Shown here piece by piece: positions 1 through 5,552 of a stretch of DNA of 8,658 bases. The DNA lies in the NCBI GenBank assembly GCA_937958785.1, contig CALGMY010000175.1, forward strand, positions 1 to 8,658, read 5' to 3'. A program made the position numbers and the translations under genes. Under the pieces are notes generated by a model. The model did not search any database. It was not told the origin of the DNA and saw only the letters and a list, made by a program, of their open reading frames with translations. The DNA is from an uncultured Gammaproteobacteria bacterium (GTDB taxonomy: Bacteria > Pseudomonadota > Gammaproteobacteria > Steroidobacterales > GCA-2729495). Positions within the stretch are counted from its first letter, which is position 1. Each line of letters starts with the position of its first letter.

Positions 1-321
1 GTCGCCTGCCGTCTCGAGGCTCACGTCGGCCGCCAGCAGGTGCATCTCGAGCTCCTCGGCAGTCTGCTGGTCGAGCTTGCGGCCGACGAGCCAGTCGAGG
101 GCCGCGCCGAGGCGGAAGCGGGACCGGGCGGCAGGCGCTGGCGCAGGTGCAGGTGCAGGTGCAGGGGTAGTGGCAGGGGCAGGCGACGCGGCCGGGGCGC
201 CGGCGTCGGCCGCGACGGGTGCCGTCGGGCCGTCCGTGGCCTCCGGCCCGAGAAGGCGCTCCTTGAGGCGGGCGAAGAAGCCCGGCCGGGACCGCGTCCC
301 GGGCGTGTCAGCGGCTGGCAT
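1..321 (-). CDS. ftsY: Signal recognition particle receptor FtsY (5' end only)
   Basis: This is the N-terminal 107 codons of FtsY, the membrane-associated GTPase that docks SRP-bound ribosomes at the SecYEG translocon. The frame is open to the window edge, so the G domain lies outside. It begins MPAADTPGTRSRPGFFARLK. The amphipathic GFFARLKERL segment (about residues 14-23) resembles the membrane-targeting helix of other FtsY proteins. A low-complexity Ala/Pro linker follows (about residues 36-66, with six Pro-Ala units), where E. coli has a long acidic A domain. The N domain then begins: LVGRKLDQQTAEELEMHLL and AADVSLETAGD match the family's GRKID...LEELE..LL.ADVG.ET pattern. I chose ATG at 321 because the start at 329 is in another frame. 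No Shine-Dalgarno is visible. It is divergent from rsmD, as in E. coli. Confidence 0.9.
   Translation of the reverse strand, partial: MPAADTPGTRSRPGFFARLKERLLGPEATDGPTAPVAADAGAPAASPAPATTPAPAPAPAPAPAARSRFRLGAALDWLVGRKLDQQTAEELEMHLLAADVSLETAGD
143..165. repeat. GCAGGT hexanucleotide tandem repeat inside ftsY
   Basis: About 3.8 uninterrupted copies of GCAGGT lie in the coding strand complement. Read on the minus strand they give alternating CCT-GCA codons (Pro-Ala). The repeat encodes part of the flexible FtsY linker, so length changes by whole units would stay in frame. Confidence 0.8.
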
Positions 322-347
322 GGGGCCATGTTAGCTAAACTTCAGCG
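322..347. promoter_or_regulatory. 26-bp divergent ftsY/rsmD spacer with possible back-to-back -10 boxes
   Basis: The only AT-rich part of this gap is the palindrome TTAGCTAA (331-338). A -10-like TAAACT (336-341) lies 6 bp before the rsmD ATG. On the minus strand, TAACAT (333 down to 328) lies 6 bp before the ftsY ATG. Neither gene has a Shine-Dalgarno. I see no good -35 for either, so promoter assignment is weak. If real, both transcripts would be essentially leaderless. Confidence 0.3.
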
Positions 348-950
348 ATGCCGCGCAAACAACCCCTCCGTCCCCGGCGCGGTCCGCCCGGCAGCGTCCG
401 CATCATCAGTGGGACCTGGCGCGGCCGCCGCATCCCGGTGCTCGCCGCCGAGGCGCTGCGACCGACCCCGGACCGGGTGCGCGAGACGCTCTTCAACTGG
501 CTGATGCCGGTGCTGCCCGGTGCCCGCTGCCTCGATCTCTACGCCGGGACCGGCGTGCTTGGCCTCGAGGCGCTGTCGCGGGATGCCGCCACGTGCTGGT
601 TCGTCGAGCGGGATGCGCGGGTGGCGGGCGCGCTGGAGGCGGTGCTCACCGGGCTTGGCTCGCCGCCCGGCGCCCGGGTGCTGGTCGCGGATGCGCGGCG
701 CTGGCTCGACCAGCCGCCGGTCGCCCCCTTCGACGTCGTGTTCCTCGACCCGCCCTACGCGGCGGATAACCTGGATGAGTTGTGTAAACTGCTCGCGCGC
801 GGCTGGCTCGCGCCCGAGGCCTGGGTGTATCTCGAGACCGGCCGCAGCCAGCAGTTCCCCGCACTGCCACCCGGCTGGCAGCTGCACCGGGAGTCCCGGG
901 CAGGGGACGTGCAGTTCGCGCTCGCCAGCATCAGGAGTCCGCAAGCATGA
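348..950 (+). CDS. rsmD: 16S rRNA (guanine(966)-N2)-methyltransferase RsmD
   Basis: Cytoplasmic SAM-dependent methyltransferase that modifies G966 of 16S rRNA during 30S assembly. The 200-residue product is the usual RsmD length. Visible family signatures: RIISGTWRGRRIPV (18-31), RPTPDRVRETLFNWL (38-52, the RPT..R.RE..FN.L hallmark), the SAM-binding loop LDLYAGTGVLGLEAL (62-76), an acidic ribose-binding position near VERD (86-89), and the catalytic motif IV DVVFLDPPY (129-137). The N-terminal basic stretch (MPRKQPLRPRR) probably contacts RNA. The start is the first ATG after the ftsY gap, with no visible ribosome binding site. Its TGA overlaps the coaD ATG as ATGA, indicating translational coupling. 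Adjacency to ftsY and coaD is common in gammaproteobacteria. Confidence 0.93.
   Translation: MPRKQPLRPRRGPPGSVRIISGTWRGRRIPVLAAEALRPTPDRVRETLFNWLMPVLPGARCLDLYAGTGVLGLEALSRDAATCWFVERDARVAGALEAVLTGLGSPPGARVLVADARRWLDQPPVAPFDVVFLDPPYAADNLDELCKLLARGWLAPEAWVYLETGRSQQFPALPPGWQLHRESRAGDVQFALASIRSPQA
933..937 (+). promoter_or_regulatory. Shine-Dalgarno AGGAG of coaD
   Basis: AGGAG lies 9 nt upstream of the coaD ATG, inside the 3' end of rsmD. It supports 947 as the coaD start and an ATGA overlap with rsmD. Confidence 0.75.
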
Positions 951-1438
951 GTGTCGGCGCGATGTATCCGGGCACCTTCGACCCGATCACCAACGGCCAC
1001 CTGGACCTGGTGCGCCGCGCCGCCAGGCTGTTCGACCGGGTCGTGGTCGCCGTCGCCGCCAGCCCGAACAAGACCCCGATGTTCACGTTCGAGGAGCGCA
1101 TTCACATGGCCCGGCAGGCCCTCGCCGACGCCGGCAACGTGCAGGTGGACGGGTACACGGGCCTCACCGTCGATTACGTGCGGGAGCACGGGCTCAAGGT
1201 GATCATCCGGGGCCTGCGCGCGGTGTCGGACTTCGAGTACGAGTTCCAGCTGGCCAGCATGAACCGGCACCTGCGCTCCGACGTCGAGACGATTTTCCTG
1301 ACCCCTGCCGAGGAATACACCTTCGTCTCGTCGACGTTCGTGCGGGAAATCGGCGTGCTCGGCGGCGACATCACTCCCTTCGTACCCGCCGGCGTGGCGA
1401 CCGCCCTGGCGCGCAAGCGCGCCGAGCGCCAGCGCTGA
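947..1438 (+). CDS. coaD: Phosphopantetheine adenylyltransferase (PPAT)
   Basis: Penultimate step of coenzyme A synthesis: 4'-phosphopantetheine + ATP gives dephospho-CoA + PPi, carried out by a cytoplasmic hexamer of the nucleotidyltransferase superfamily. At 163 residues it is the standard size. Visible motifs: YPGTFDPITNGH (7-18) containing the T/HxGH ATP-binding signature (T15-N-G-H18), IIRGLRAVSDFEYEFQLASM (86-105, substrate-binding arginines), and YTFVSSTFVREI (124-135), matching the conserved ISSTxVR motif. It overlaps rsmD by 4 nt and has its own AGGAG. Together with coaBC further right, the window carries three of the CoA enzymatic activities. In E. coli, coaD neighbours mutM; here ggt sits between them. 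Confidence 0.96.
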   Translation: MSVGAMYPGTFDPITNGHLDLVRRAARLFDRVVVAVAASPNKTPMFTFEERIHMARQALADAGNVQVDGYTGLTVDYVREHGLKVIIRGLRAVSDFEYEFQLASMNRHLRSDVETIFLTPAEEYTFVSSTFVREIGVLGGDITPFVPAGVATALARKRAERQR

Positions 1439-1467
1439 CGATCGTCCGCAACCTCCTGGTGACCGAC

Positions 1468-3150
1468 ATGCTGCTGACCCGGCGCCTCGTGCTCCTTCTC
1501 CTGGTACTGGCATGGGCCGGTCCTGCGCCGGCCCGCGCCGGGCGCCCAGTCGCCGAGGCCGGCATTGCCACCGCCCACCCGCTCGCCACCCGGGCCGGCG
1601 AGGAGATCCTCGCGGCGGGTGGTAACGCCTTCGACGCCGCGGTGGCGGTGAGCGCCGCGCTCGCCGTGGTCGAGCCCTTCGCATCGGGGCTCGGGGGCGG
1701 TGGCTTCTGGCTGCTCCACGAGGCCAAGAGCGGGCGGCAGACGTTCGTGGACGCGCGGGAGGTCGCACCGCGGGAAGCGACCCGCGACATGTACCTGGAC
1801 CCGGCGGGGAAGCCCGTGCGCGGCGCCACGCTCGACGGGCCGCTCGCGGCGGGCATCCCCGGCCAGCCGGCGGGACTCGTCCACCTCGCGAAGCGCTACG
1901 GCCGGTTGCCGCTGAAGCGTAGCCTCGCCCCGGCCATCCGCCTTGCGGAGGAGGGGGTCGAGGTCACGCGGAGCATGGAGCTCGGCCTCCGGTTCCGGGC
2001 CGGCGCCGTCCGCCGGTCACCCGACCTCACTGCGTTGTACCTGCCCGGCGGCAAGCCGCTCGTGGCTGGCGAGCGGGTCCGCTACCCGGACCTCGCGCGC
2101 ACCCTGCGCCGGCTCGCGGACGAGGGTCGCGACGGCTTCTACCGGGGCGACGTCGCCGGCCGGCTGGTGGATGGCGTGCGCGCGGCGGGCGGCATCTGGA
2201 CGCGGGAAGACCTCGCAGGCTACGAGGTGATCGAGCGCGAGCCCATCCGCGTGCGCTACCGGGGGATGACCGTGGTCTCGGCGCCGCCGCCATCCGCCGG
2301 GGGCGTGGCGATTGCCAACGTGTTGCAGATCCTCGCGGGCTACGACCTCGGCCGGCTCACGACCGCGGACCGCAAGCACCTCAGCATCGAGGCGATGCGC
2401 CGGGCCTACCGGGACCGGGCCATCTACCTCGGCGACCCCGGTTTCGTGACGATGCCGCTCGAGCGCCTCCTCAGCCCCTACTACGCGGATGGCCAGCGCA
2501 TATCGATCCTGCTCGACCGGGCGACACCAAGCGTGCAGCTGTCGGGTATCCTGCCCGAGCCGGTGGCCGGCACCAGTACCACGCACTTCTCGGTGCTCGA
2601 CCGCAGTGGGAACCGGGTGGCGGGGACACTCAGCATCAACACCTGGTTCGGGGCTGCGTTCATGCCGCCGGGCACGGGCGTGATCCTGAACAACGAGATG
2701 GACGATTTCACCGTCAAGACCGGGGTGCCCAACGGCTTCGACCTGGTGGGCGCCGAGGCCAACGCCATCGAGCCCGGCAAGCGCATGCTGTCCAGCATGT
2801 CGCCGACCTTCCTCGAGGGAGACCGGGGCTTCGCGATCCTGGGCACGCCGGGTGGCAGCCGCATCATCAGCATGGTGCTGCTGGCCTCGCTCGCCTGGCT
2901 GGACGGGGCCGACGCCGCCACGATGGTCGGCATGAAGCGCTACCACCACCAGTACTTCCCCGACGTGGTGGCCTACGAGCAGGGCGCGTTCACGCCCGAC
3001 GAACTGGCGGCGCTGGCCGCCAAAGGCCATCGCCTCGAGCCCAGCGAGCGCAGCTACGGCAACATGCAGGTGGTCACCTGGGACCGGGCCACTGGCAAGG
3101 TGTCGGCCGCCTCGGACCCCCGCGGCGGCGGCGACGTCACCATCTATTAG
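1468..3150 (+). CDS. ggt: Gamma-glutamyltranspeptidase, secreted proenzyme
   Basis: N-terminal nucleophile hydrolase that cleaves or transfers the gamma-glutamyl group of glutathione, normally in the periplasm after self-cleavage into large and small subunits. The 560 residues compare with 580 in E. coli. A signal peptide is clear: basic MLLTRR, hydrophobic LVLLLLVLAWAG, then ARA before G25. Conserved landmarks: GGNAFDAAVAVSAALAVVEP, SGLGGGGF, DAREVAP with the substrate-binding Arg97, DGFYRG, and PPPSAGG. The processing site is STTHFS, with Thr371 the expected nucleophile and Ser at -1 (Gln in E. coli). NNEMDDF, SSMSP and GTPGGSRIIS follow, the last two forming the oxyanion/gamma-glutamyl pocket. 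The segment after DDF has E. coli length, so the lid loop seems present. I chose ATG 1468 because it begins the signal peptide; GTG 1459 is an in-frame alternative. The frame stays open far upstream, but that part is antiparallel or shadow sequence of rsmD/coaD. The gap to coaD is 29 nt with no obvious Shine-Dalgarno, so co-transcription is likely. It ends TAG-GAGC. Confidence 0.95.
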   Translation: MLLTRRLVLLLLVLAWAGPAPARAGRPVAEAGIATAHPLATRAGEEILAAGGNAFDAAVAVSAALAVVEPFASGLGGGGFWLLHEAKSGRQTFVDAREVAPREATRDMYLDPAGKPVRGATLDGPLAAGIPGQPAGLVHLAKRYGRLPLKRSLAPAIRLAEEGVEVTRSMELGLRFRAGAVRRSPDLTALYLPGGKPLVAGERVRYPDLARTLRRLADEGRDGFYRGDVAGRLVDGVRAAGGIWTREDLAGYEVIEREPIRVRYRGMTVVSAPPPSAGGVAIANVLQILAGYDLGRLTTADRKHLSIEAMRRAYRDRAIYLGDPGFVTMPLERLLSPYYADGQRISILLDRATPSVQLSGILPEPVAGTSTTHFSVLDRSGNRVAGTLSINTWFGAAFMPPGTGVILNNEMDDFTVKTGVPNGFDLVGAEANAIEPGKRMLSSMSPTFLEGDRGFAILGTPGGSRIISMVLLASLAWLDGADAATMVGMKRYHHQYFPDVVAYEQGAFTPDELAALAAKGHRLEPSERSYGNMQVVTWDRATGKVSAASDPRGGGDVTIY

Positions 3151-3156
3151 GAGCAA

Positions 3157-3223
3157 AAAGGTACCGGACACTTAGTTATTCAGTTGCTTCCAACAACTGA
3201 ATAACTAAGTGTCCGGTACCTTT
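3157..3223. repeat. Perfect 30-bp AT-rich inverted repeat (7-nt loop), possible mobile palindrome and bidirectional terminator
   Basis: The left arm (3157-3186) begins AAAGGTACCGGACAC and ends TTATTCAGTTG. The right arm (3194-3223) is its exact reverse complement. The loop is CTTCCAA (3187-3193). Arm GC is 40% (12 of 30), against a clearly GC-rich surrounding. It sits between convergent ggt and mutM. It has five A's on its left flank and TTT on its right, so RNA from either side would form a very stable hairpin followed by a short U run (UUUUU for mutM transcripts). The composition and perfect symmetry suggest a recently acquired palindromic element rather than an ordinary terminator. I cannot assign it to a named family. 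Confidence 0.85.
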
Positions 3224-3244
3224 CTAGCGGGTACCTTTCTAGCG
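3215..3244. repeat. 15-bp tandem duplication GGTACCTTTCTAGCG x2
   Basis: Two exact head-to-tail copies lie at 3215-3229 and 3230-3244. The first nine bases of copy 1 are the outer end of the palindrome's right arm. Copy 2 contains the mutM stop codon (CTA at 3239-3241 on the plus strand) and its last codon. The mutM reading frame is unaffected because the extra copy lies beyond the stop. Confidence 0.9.
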
Positions 3245-4057
3245 CTGGCAGCGGGGGCAGTAGTAGCTGGAGCGCTGGCCGAGCACCCTCTGGCGCACCG
3301 GGGTGCGGCAGGCGACGCAGGGCAGGCCGGCCCGGTCGTACACCCGGAGCCGCTGGGTGAAATACCCGGGCTGGCCGTCGCCGTTGTAGAAATCCCGGAG
3401 CGTCGTGCCGCCGTCCCGGATCGACTCCGTGAGGACCTCCCGGATCGCTGCGACCAGCGCCTCCAGCCTCGCGAAGGCCACCCGCCCGGCTGCCCGGGCC
3501 GGGTGGATGCCCGCGCGGAAGAGGGCCTCACTGGCATAGATGTTGCCGACGCCCACGACGATGTGGGCATTCATGATGTGGGGCTTCACCGCGACCCGTC
3601 GTCGGTGGCTGTGCTCCTGCAGGTAGGTCGCCGTGAATGCTGGCCCCAGGGGTTCGGGCCCCAAGGGGGCCAACAACGGGTGGTCCGCCGGGTCGCCGTC
3701 GGTCCACAGCACCGACCCGAACCGTCGCGGGTCGTTGAAGCGCACCGTCACACCGTCGGCGGTGACGATGTCCAGGTGATCGTGCACCCCCGGCGCGCCG
3801 GCGGCCTCGCGAAGCACCCGGAAACTGCCGGTCATGCCCAGGTGGAGCAGGGCGGTGCCCCGGGTCGTCCGCAGGAGCAACCACTTGGCCCGCCGGTCCA
3901 GGGCCGTGACGGTCGCCCCGGGCAGCCGGCCGGCAAACTCGGCGGGAACGGGCCACCGCAGCCGGGGGGTGCGGACCTGCACCGCCGCGATGCGTCGGCC
4001 CTCCAGCCAGGGCGCGAGCCCCCGTCGGGTCGTCTCGACCTCCGGCAGCTCAGGCAC
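3239..4057 (-). CDS. mutM: Formamidopyrimidine-DNA glycosylase (Fpg/MutM)
   Basis: Bifunctional base-excision repair enzyme that removes 8-oxoguanine and formamidopyrimidines and cleaves the abasic strand (beta,delta-elimination). It is 272 residues, against 269 in E. coli. It starts VPELPEVETTRRGL. After Met removal the N-terminal proline is the catalytic nucleophile, followed by the essential Glu, which fixes the GTG start at 4057 even though the frame is open upstream. Other landmarks: RRAKWLL with Lys58 (E. coli Lys57), HLGMTGSFR, NDPRRFG, LGPEPLG, the helix-two-turn-helix region KPHIMNAHIVVGVGNIYASE, GGTTLRDF, and a C-terminal zinc finger CVAC...CPRCQ with C-x2-C-x16-C-x2-C spacing. Only a weak GGGGCG precedes the start. 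In E. coli it follows rpmBG; here the desaturase separates them and mutM has its own upstream region. The 3' end abuts the repeats described separately. Confidence 0.96.
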   Translation of the reverse strand: MPELPEVETTRRGLAPWLEGRRIAAVQVRTPRLRWPVPAEFAGRLPGATVTALDRRAKWLLLRTTRGTALLHLGMTGSFRVLREAAGAPGVHDHLDIVTADGVTVRFNDPRRFGSVLWTDGDPADHPLLAPLGPEPLGPAFTATYLQEHSHRRRVAVKPHIMNAHIVVGVGNIYASEALFRAGIHPARAAGRVAFARLEALVAAIREVLTESIRDGGTTLRDFYNGDGQPGYFTQRLRVYDRAGLPCVACRTPVRQRVLGQRSSYYCPRCQR

Positions 4058-4171
4058 TTCGCTGCGCCCCGATGGTCCATACCCCACAGTGGGACCCAGT
4101 ACCACGACGGGTCCACCCGGGCGGGAATAGGGTGGGAGACGGGGACGGGGTTGGCATTTTCCTTCGCCGGG

Positions 4172-4193
4172 GGTGGCCGCTATAGTGGCCACC
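4172..4193. promoter_or_regulatory. 22-bp near-perfect palindrome over TATAGT, candidate operator/promoter of the desaturase
   Basis: GGTGGCC (4172-4178) and GGCCACC (4187-4193) are exact inverted arms around a core whose centre CTATAG (4180-4185) is itself palindromic. Only one symmetric position pair breaks the symmetry (20 of 22 bases). TATAGT (4181-4186) is a 5/6 match to a -10 box, about 60 nt before the desaturase ATG. The -35 is poor: TTGGCA at 4151-4156 is a good hexamer, but the spacer is 24 bp. A protein bound here would cover the -10 region, as expected of a repressor site, and could also affect divergent mutM. The sequence does not match the FabR/DesT-type sites I know. Confidence 0.5.
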
Positions 4194-4200
4194 GCCCGCC

Positions 4201-4214
4201 GGGGCGCACGCCCC
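4201..4214 (+). other. GC-rich hairpin in the desaturase leader
   Basis: GGGGCG-CA-CGCCCC forms a 6-bp GC-only inverted repeat between the candidate promoter and the Shine-Dalgarno GAGG (4237-4240). With only two bases between the arms, the hairpin would open at least one pair. It may simply reflect GC content. Confidence 0.35.
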
Positions 4215-4245
4215 GCCCGGTCCTGAATCACTCACCGAGGTGCGC

Positions 4246-5436
4246 ATGAGTCTTCTCGATCTGCTGCAAAACGGCATCCTGGGTCTGAGCGGCTGGGGCA
4301 AGGTCCTCGTGACCTTCGTGATGCTCCAGATCGCCATGATGGCCACCACCCTGTACCTGCACCGGGACCAGGCCCACCGGGCCATCGACCTGCACCCGGC
4401 CCTTCGGCATTTCTTCCGCTTCTGGATGTGGCTCACCTCCGGCATGGTGACCCGCCAGTGGGTGGCCGTCCATCGCAAGCACCACGCCCTCTGCGAGAAG
4501 CCGGGCGATCCCCACAGCCCCGTGGTCTTCGGCCTGAAGAAGGTGCTGCTGGAGGGCGCTGAACTCTACCGGGTGGCCGCCCGGGACCCGGAGGTCATCG
4601 CCAAGTACGGCCGGGGCACCCCGGACGACTGGCTGGAGCGCAAGGTCTACACCCCCCTGACCTGGGTCGGTATCTACACGCTGCTGGTGACCAACGTGGT
4701 GCTCTTCGGCGTCATCGGCATCACGATCTTTGCCATCCAGATGGCCTCCATGCCGATCTTCTCGGCCGGCGTCATCAACGGCCTGGGCCACGCCCGGGGC
4801 TACCGGAACTTCGAGTCCGACGACGCCGCCACCAACCTGTACCCCTTCGCCGTCCTGATCGGCGGCGAGGAACTGCACAACAACCACCACGCCTTCCCGT
4901 CGTCCGCCAAGTTCTCCATGCGGCCCTGGGAGTTCGACATCGGCTGGCTCTACATCACCATCTTCAAGGCCCTCGGCCTCTGCAAGGTGCGGCGCGTCGC
5001 GCCCGAGCCCCAGTTCGCGCCGGCGCCGCGCCAGGTTGACCTCGACACCCTGAAGGCCGTGCTGGTGAACCGCATGCACGTGCTCCGGGACTACTCGGCC
5101 AAGGTCACCCTGCCGGTCTTCCGGCGCGAGGCGGCCGTGGATGCGTCTGCCCGCGAAGTCTCGCCCCGGCTGCTCGTCCGTCGGCCCCAGTTGCTCGACG
5201 ACACGGCCCGCGCCCGGCTTGCCGCCTTGCTCGAGCGCAACCAGGCCCTGCGCACCGTGCACGAGTTCCGCCAGCAGCTGGTGGCGATCTGGGAGAGCGC
5301 CCACGTGAGCAACGAGACGCTCGTGCGCAACCTGCGCGAGTGGTGCGCGCGCGCCGAGGCGAGCGGCATCGAGTCCCTGCAGGAATTCTCGGCCCGCCTC
5401 CGTGGCTACCTGCCGACGCCGGGCTACGCGGTGTAG
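4246..5436 (+). CDS. DesB-like acyl-CoA delta-9 desaturase with transposase-like C-terminal extension
   Basis: Membrane di-iron desaturase that introduces a double bond in saturated acyl chains, 396 residues. It resembles Pseudomonas aeruginosa DesB (inducible acyl-CoA desaturase) over its whole length. The three histidine boxes are intact: HRDQAH (39-44), HRKHH (76-80) and HNNHH (211-215), with an extra conserved His182 in GLGHARG. Hydrophobic segments lie near residues 18-36, 55-68, 140-165 and 168-180. From about residue 265 comes a soluble, helical extension. Its last 80 residues (ARLAALLERNQALRTVHEFR ... WCARAEASGIESLQEF) resemble the C-terminus of ISL3/IS204-type transposases. Start at ATG 4246: GAGG (4237-4240) is 5 nt upstream, which fits better than in-frame GTG 4240. 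The gene is absent from the matching E. coli neighbourhood. Its stop codon is the TAG of a REP head. Substrate chain length and position are inferred only from DesB similarity. Confidence 0.9.
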   Translation: MSLLDLLQNGILGLSGWGKVLVTFVMLQIAMMATTLYLHRDQAHRAIDLHPALRHFFRFWMWLTSGMVTRQWVAVHRKHHALCEKPGDPHSPVVFGLKKVLLEGAELYRVAARDPEVIAKYGRGTPDDWLERKVYTPLTWVGIYTLLVTNVVLFGVIGITIFAIQMASMPIFSAGVINGLGHARGYRNFESDDAATNLYPFAVLIGGEELHNNHHAFPSSAKFSMRPWEFDIGWLYITIFKALGLCKVRRVAPEPQFAPAPRQVDLDTLKAVLVNRMHVLRDYSAKVTLPVFRREAAVDASAREVSPRLLVRRPQLLDDTARARLAALLERNQALRTVHEFRQQLVAIWESAHVSNETLVRNLREWCARAEASGIESLQEFSARLRGYLPTPGYAV

Positions 5437-5456
5437 GAGCGCCTGCAGGCGCGATC
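5433..5456 (+). repeat. REP-like element, GTAG head, overlapping the desaturase stop codon
   Basis: GTAG (5433-5436), then GA and the perfect 14-bp palindrome GCGCCTGCAGGCGC (5439-5452), then GATC. The layout matches GTAG-headed REP repeats: tetranucleotide, short gap, hairpin, GA tail. The stem differs from the other two copies at compensating positions, as expected if pairing is conserved. TAG at 5434-5436 is the desaturase stop. Confidence 0.75.
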
Positions 5457-5474
5457 CCCTCGTCTCCGGCCAAG

Positions 5475-5504
5475 AAAAAACCCGCCTCTCGGCGGGGTTT
5501 TTTT
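5475..5504. terminator. Bidirectional rho-independent terminator between desaturase and rpmG
   Basis: Six A's (5475-5480), stem CCCGCC (5481-5486), loop TCTC (5487-5490), stem GGCGGG (5491-5496), one extra G, then seven T's (5498-5504). Read on the plus strand it is a GC stem followed by a T tract, ending the desaturase transcript. Read on the minus strand it is the same stem followed by six T's, ending rpmB-rpmG. Confidence 0.92.
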
Positions 5505-5528
5505 CGGACTCGGCGATCGGGAAAAGAA

Positions 5529-5552
5529 GATCGCGGCTAAAGCCGCTCCTAC
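5529..5552 (-). repeat. REP-like element in inverted orientation, overlapping the rpmG stop codon
   Basis: Read on the minus strand: GTAGGAGCGGCT, AA, AGCCGCGATC. It has the same head and tail as the copy at 5433 and a 6-bp stem GCGGCT/AGCCGC. The pair at 5433 and 5529 face each other across the terminator, a BIME-like arrangement. The TAG of its GTAG head (5551-5549) is the rpmG stop codon. Confidence 0.8.

Noticed and set aside
143..165. Short tandem repeats considered as a CRISPR or VNTR array.
   Set aside because: The unit is six bases with no spacers and it encodes an in-frame Pro-Ala linker. No CRISPR-like repeats occur anywhere in the window.
520..1467. The ggt reading frame stays open for about 950 bp upstream, giving an apparent 876-residue protein.
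   Set aside because: The upstream part overlaps rsmD and coaD in another frame, is rich in Arg/Pro/Ser shadow composition, and has no homology I recognise. The signal peptide at 1468 marks the real start.
4074..4096. GGTCC...GGACC and CCCAC-A-GTGGG inverted repeats upstream of mutM considered as an operator.
   Set aside because: The two repeats have different centres and five-base arms, which are common by chance in such GC-rich DNA, and no promoter is clear next to them.
3209..4249. Long plus-strand open frame opposite mutM.
   Set aside because: It is antisense to a clearly conserved MutM. Long antisense frames are expected at this GC content, and its composition is His/Gly/Arg/Pro shadow-like.
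4228..5304. Long minus-strand open frame opposite the desaturase.
   Set aside because: The plus strand encodes intact histidine boxes and full-length similarity to DesB; the antisense frame shows no recognisable motifs.
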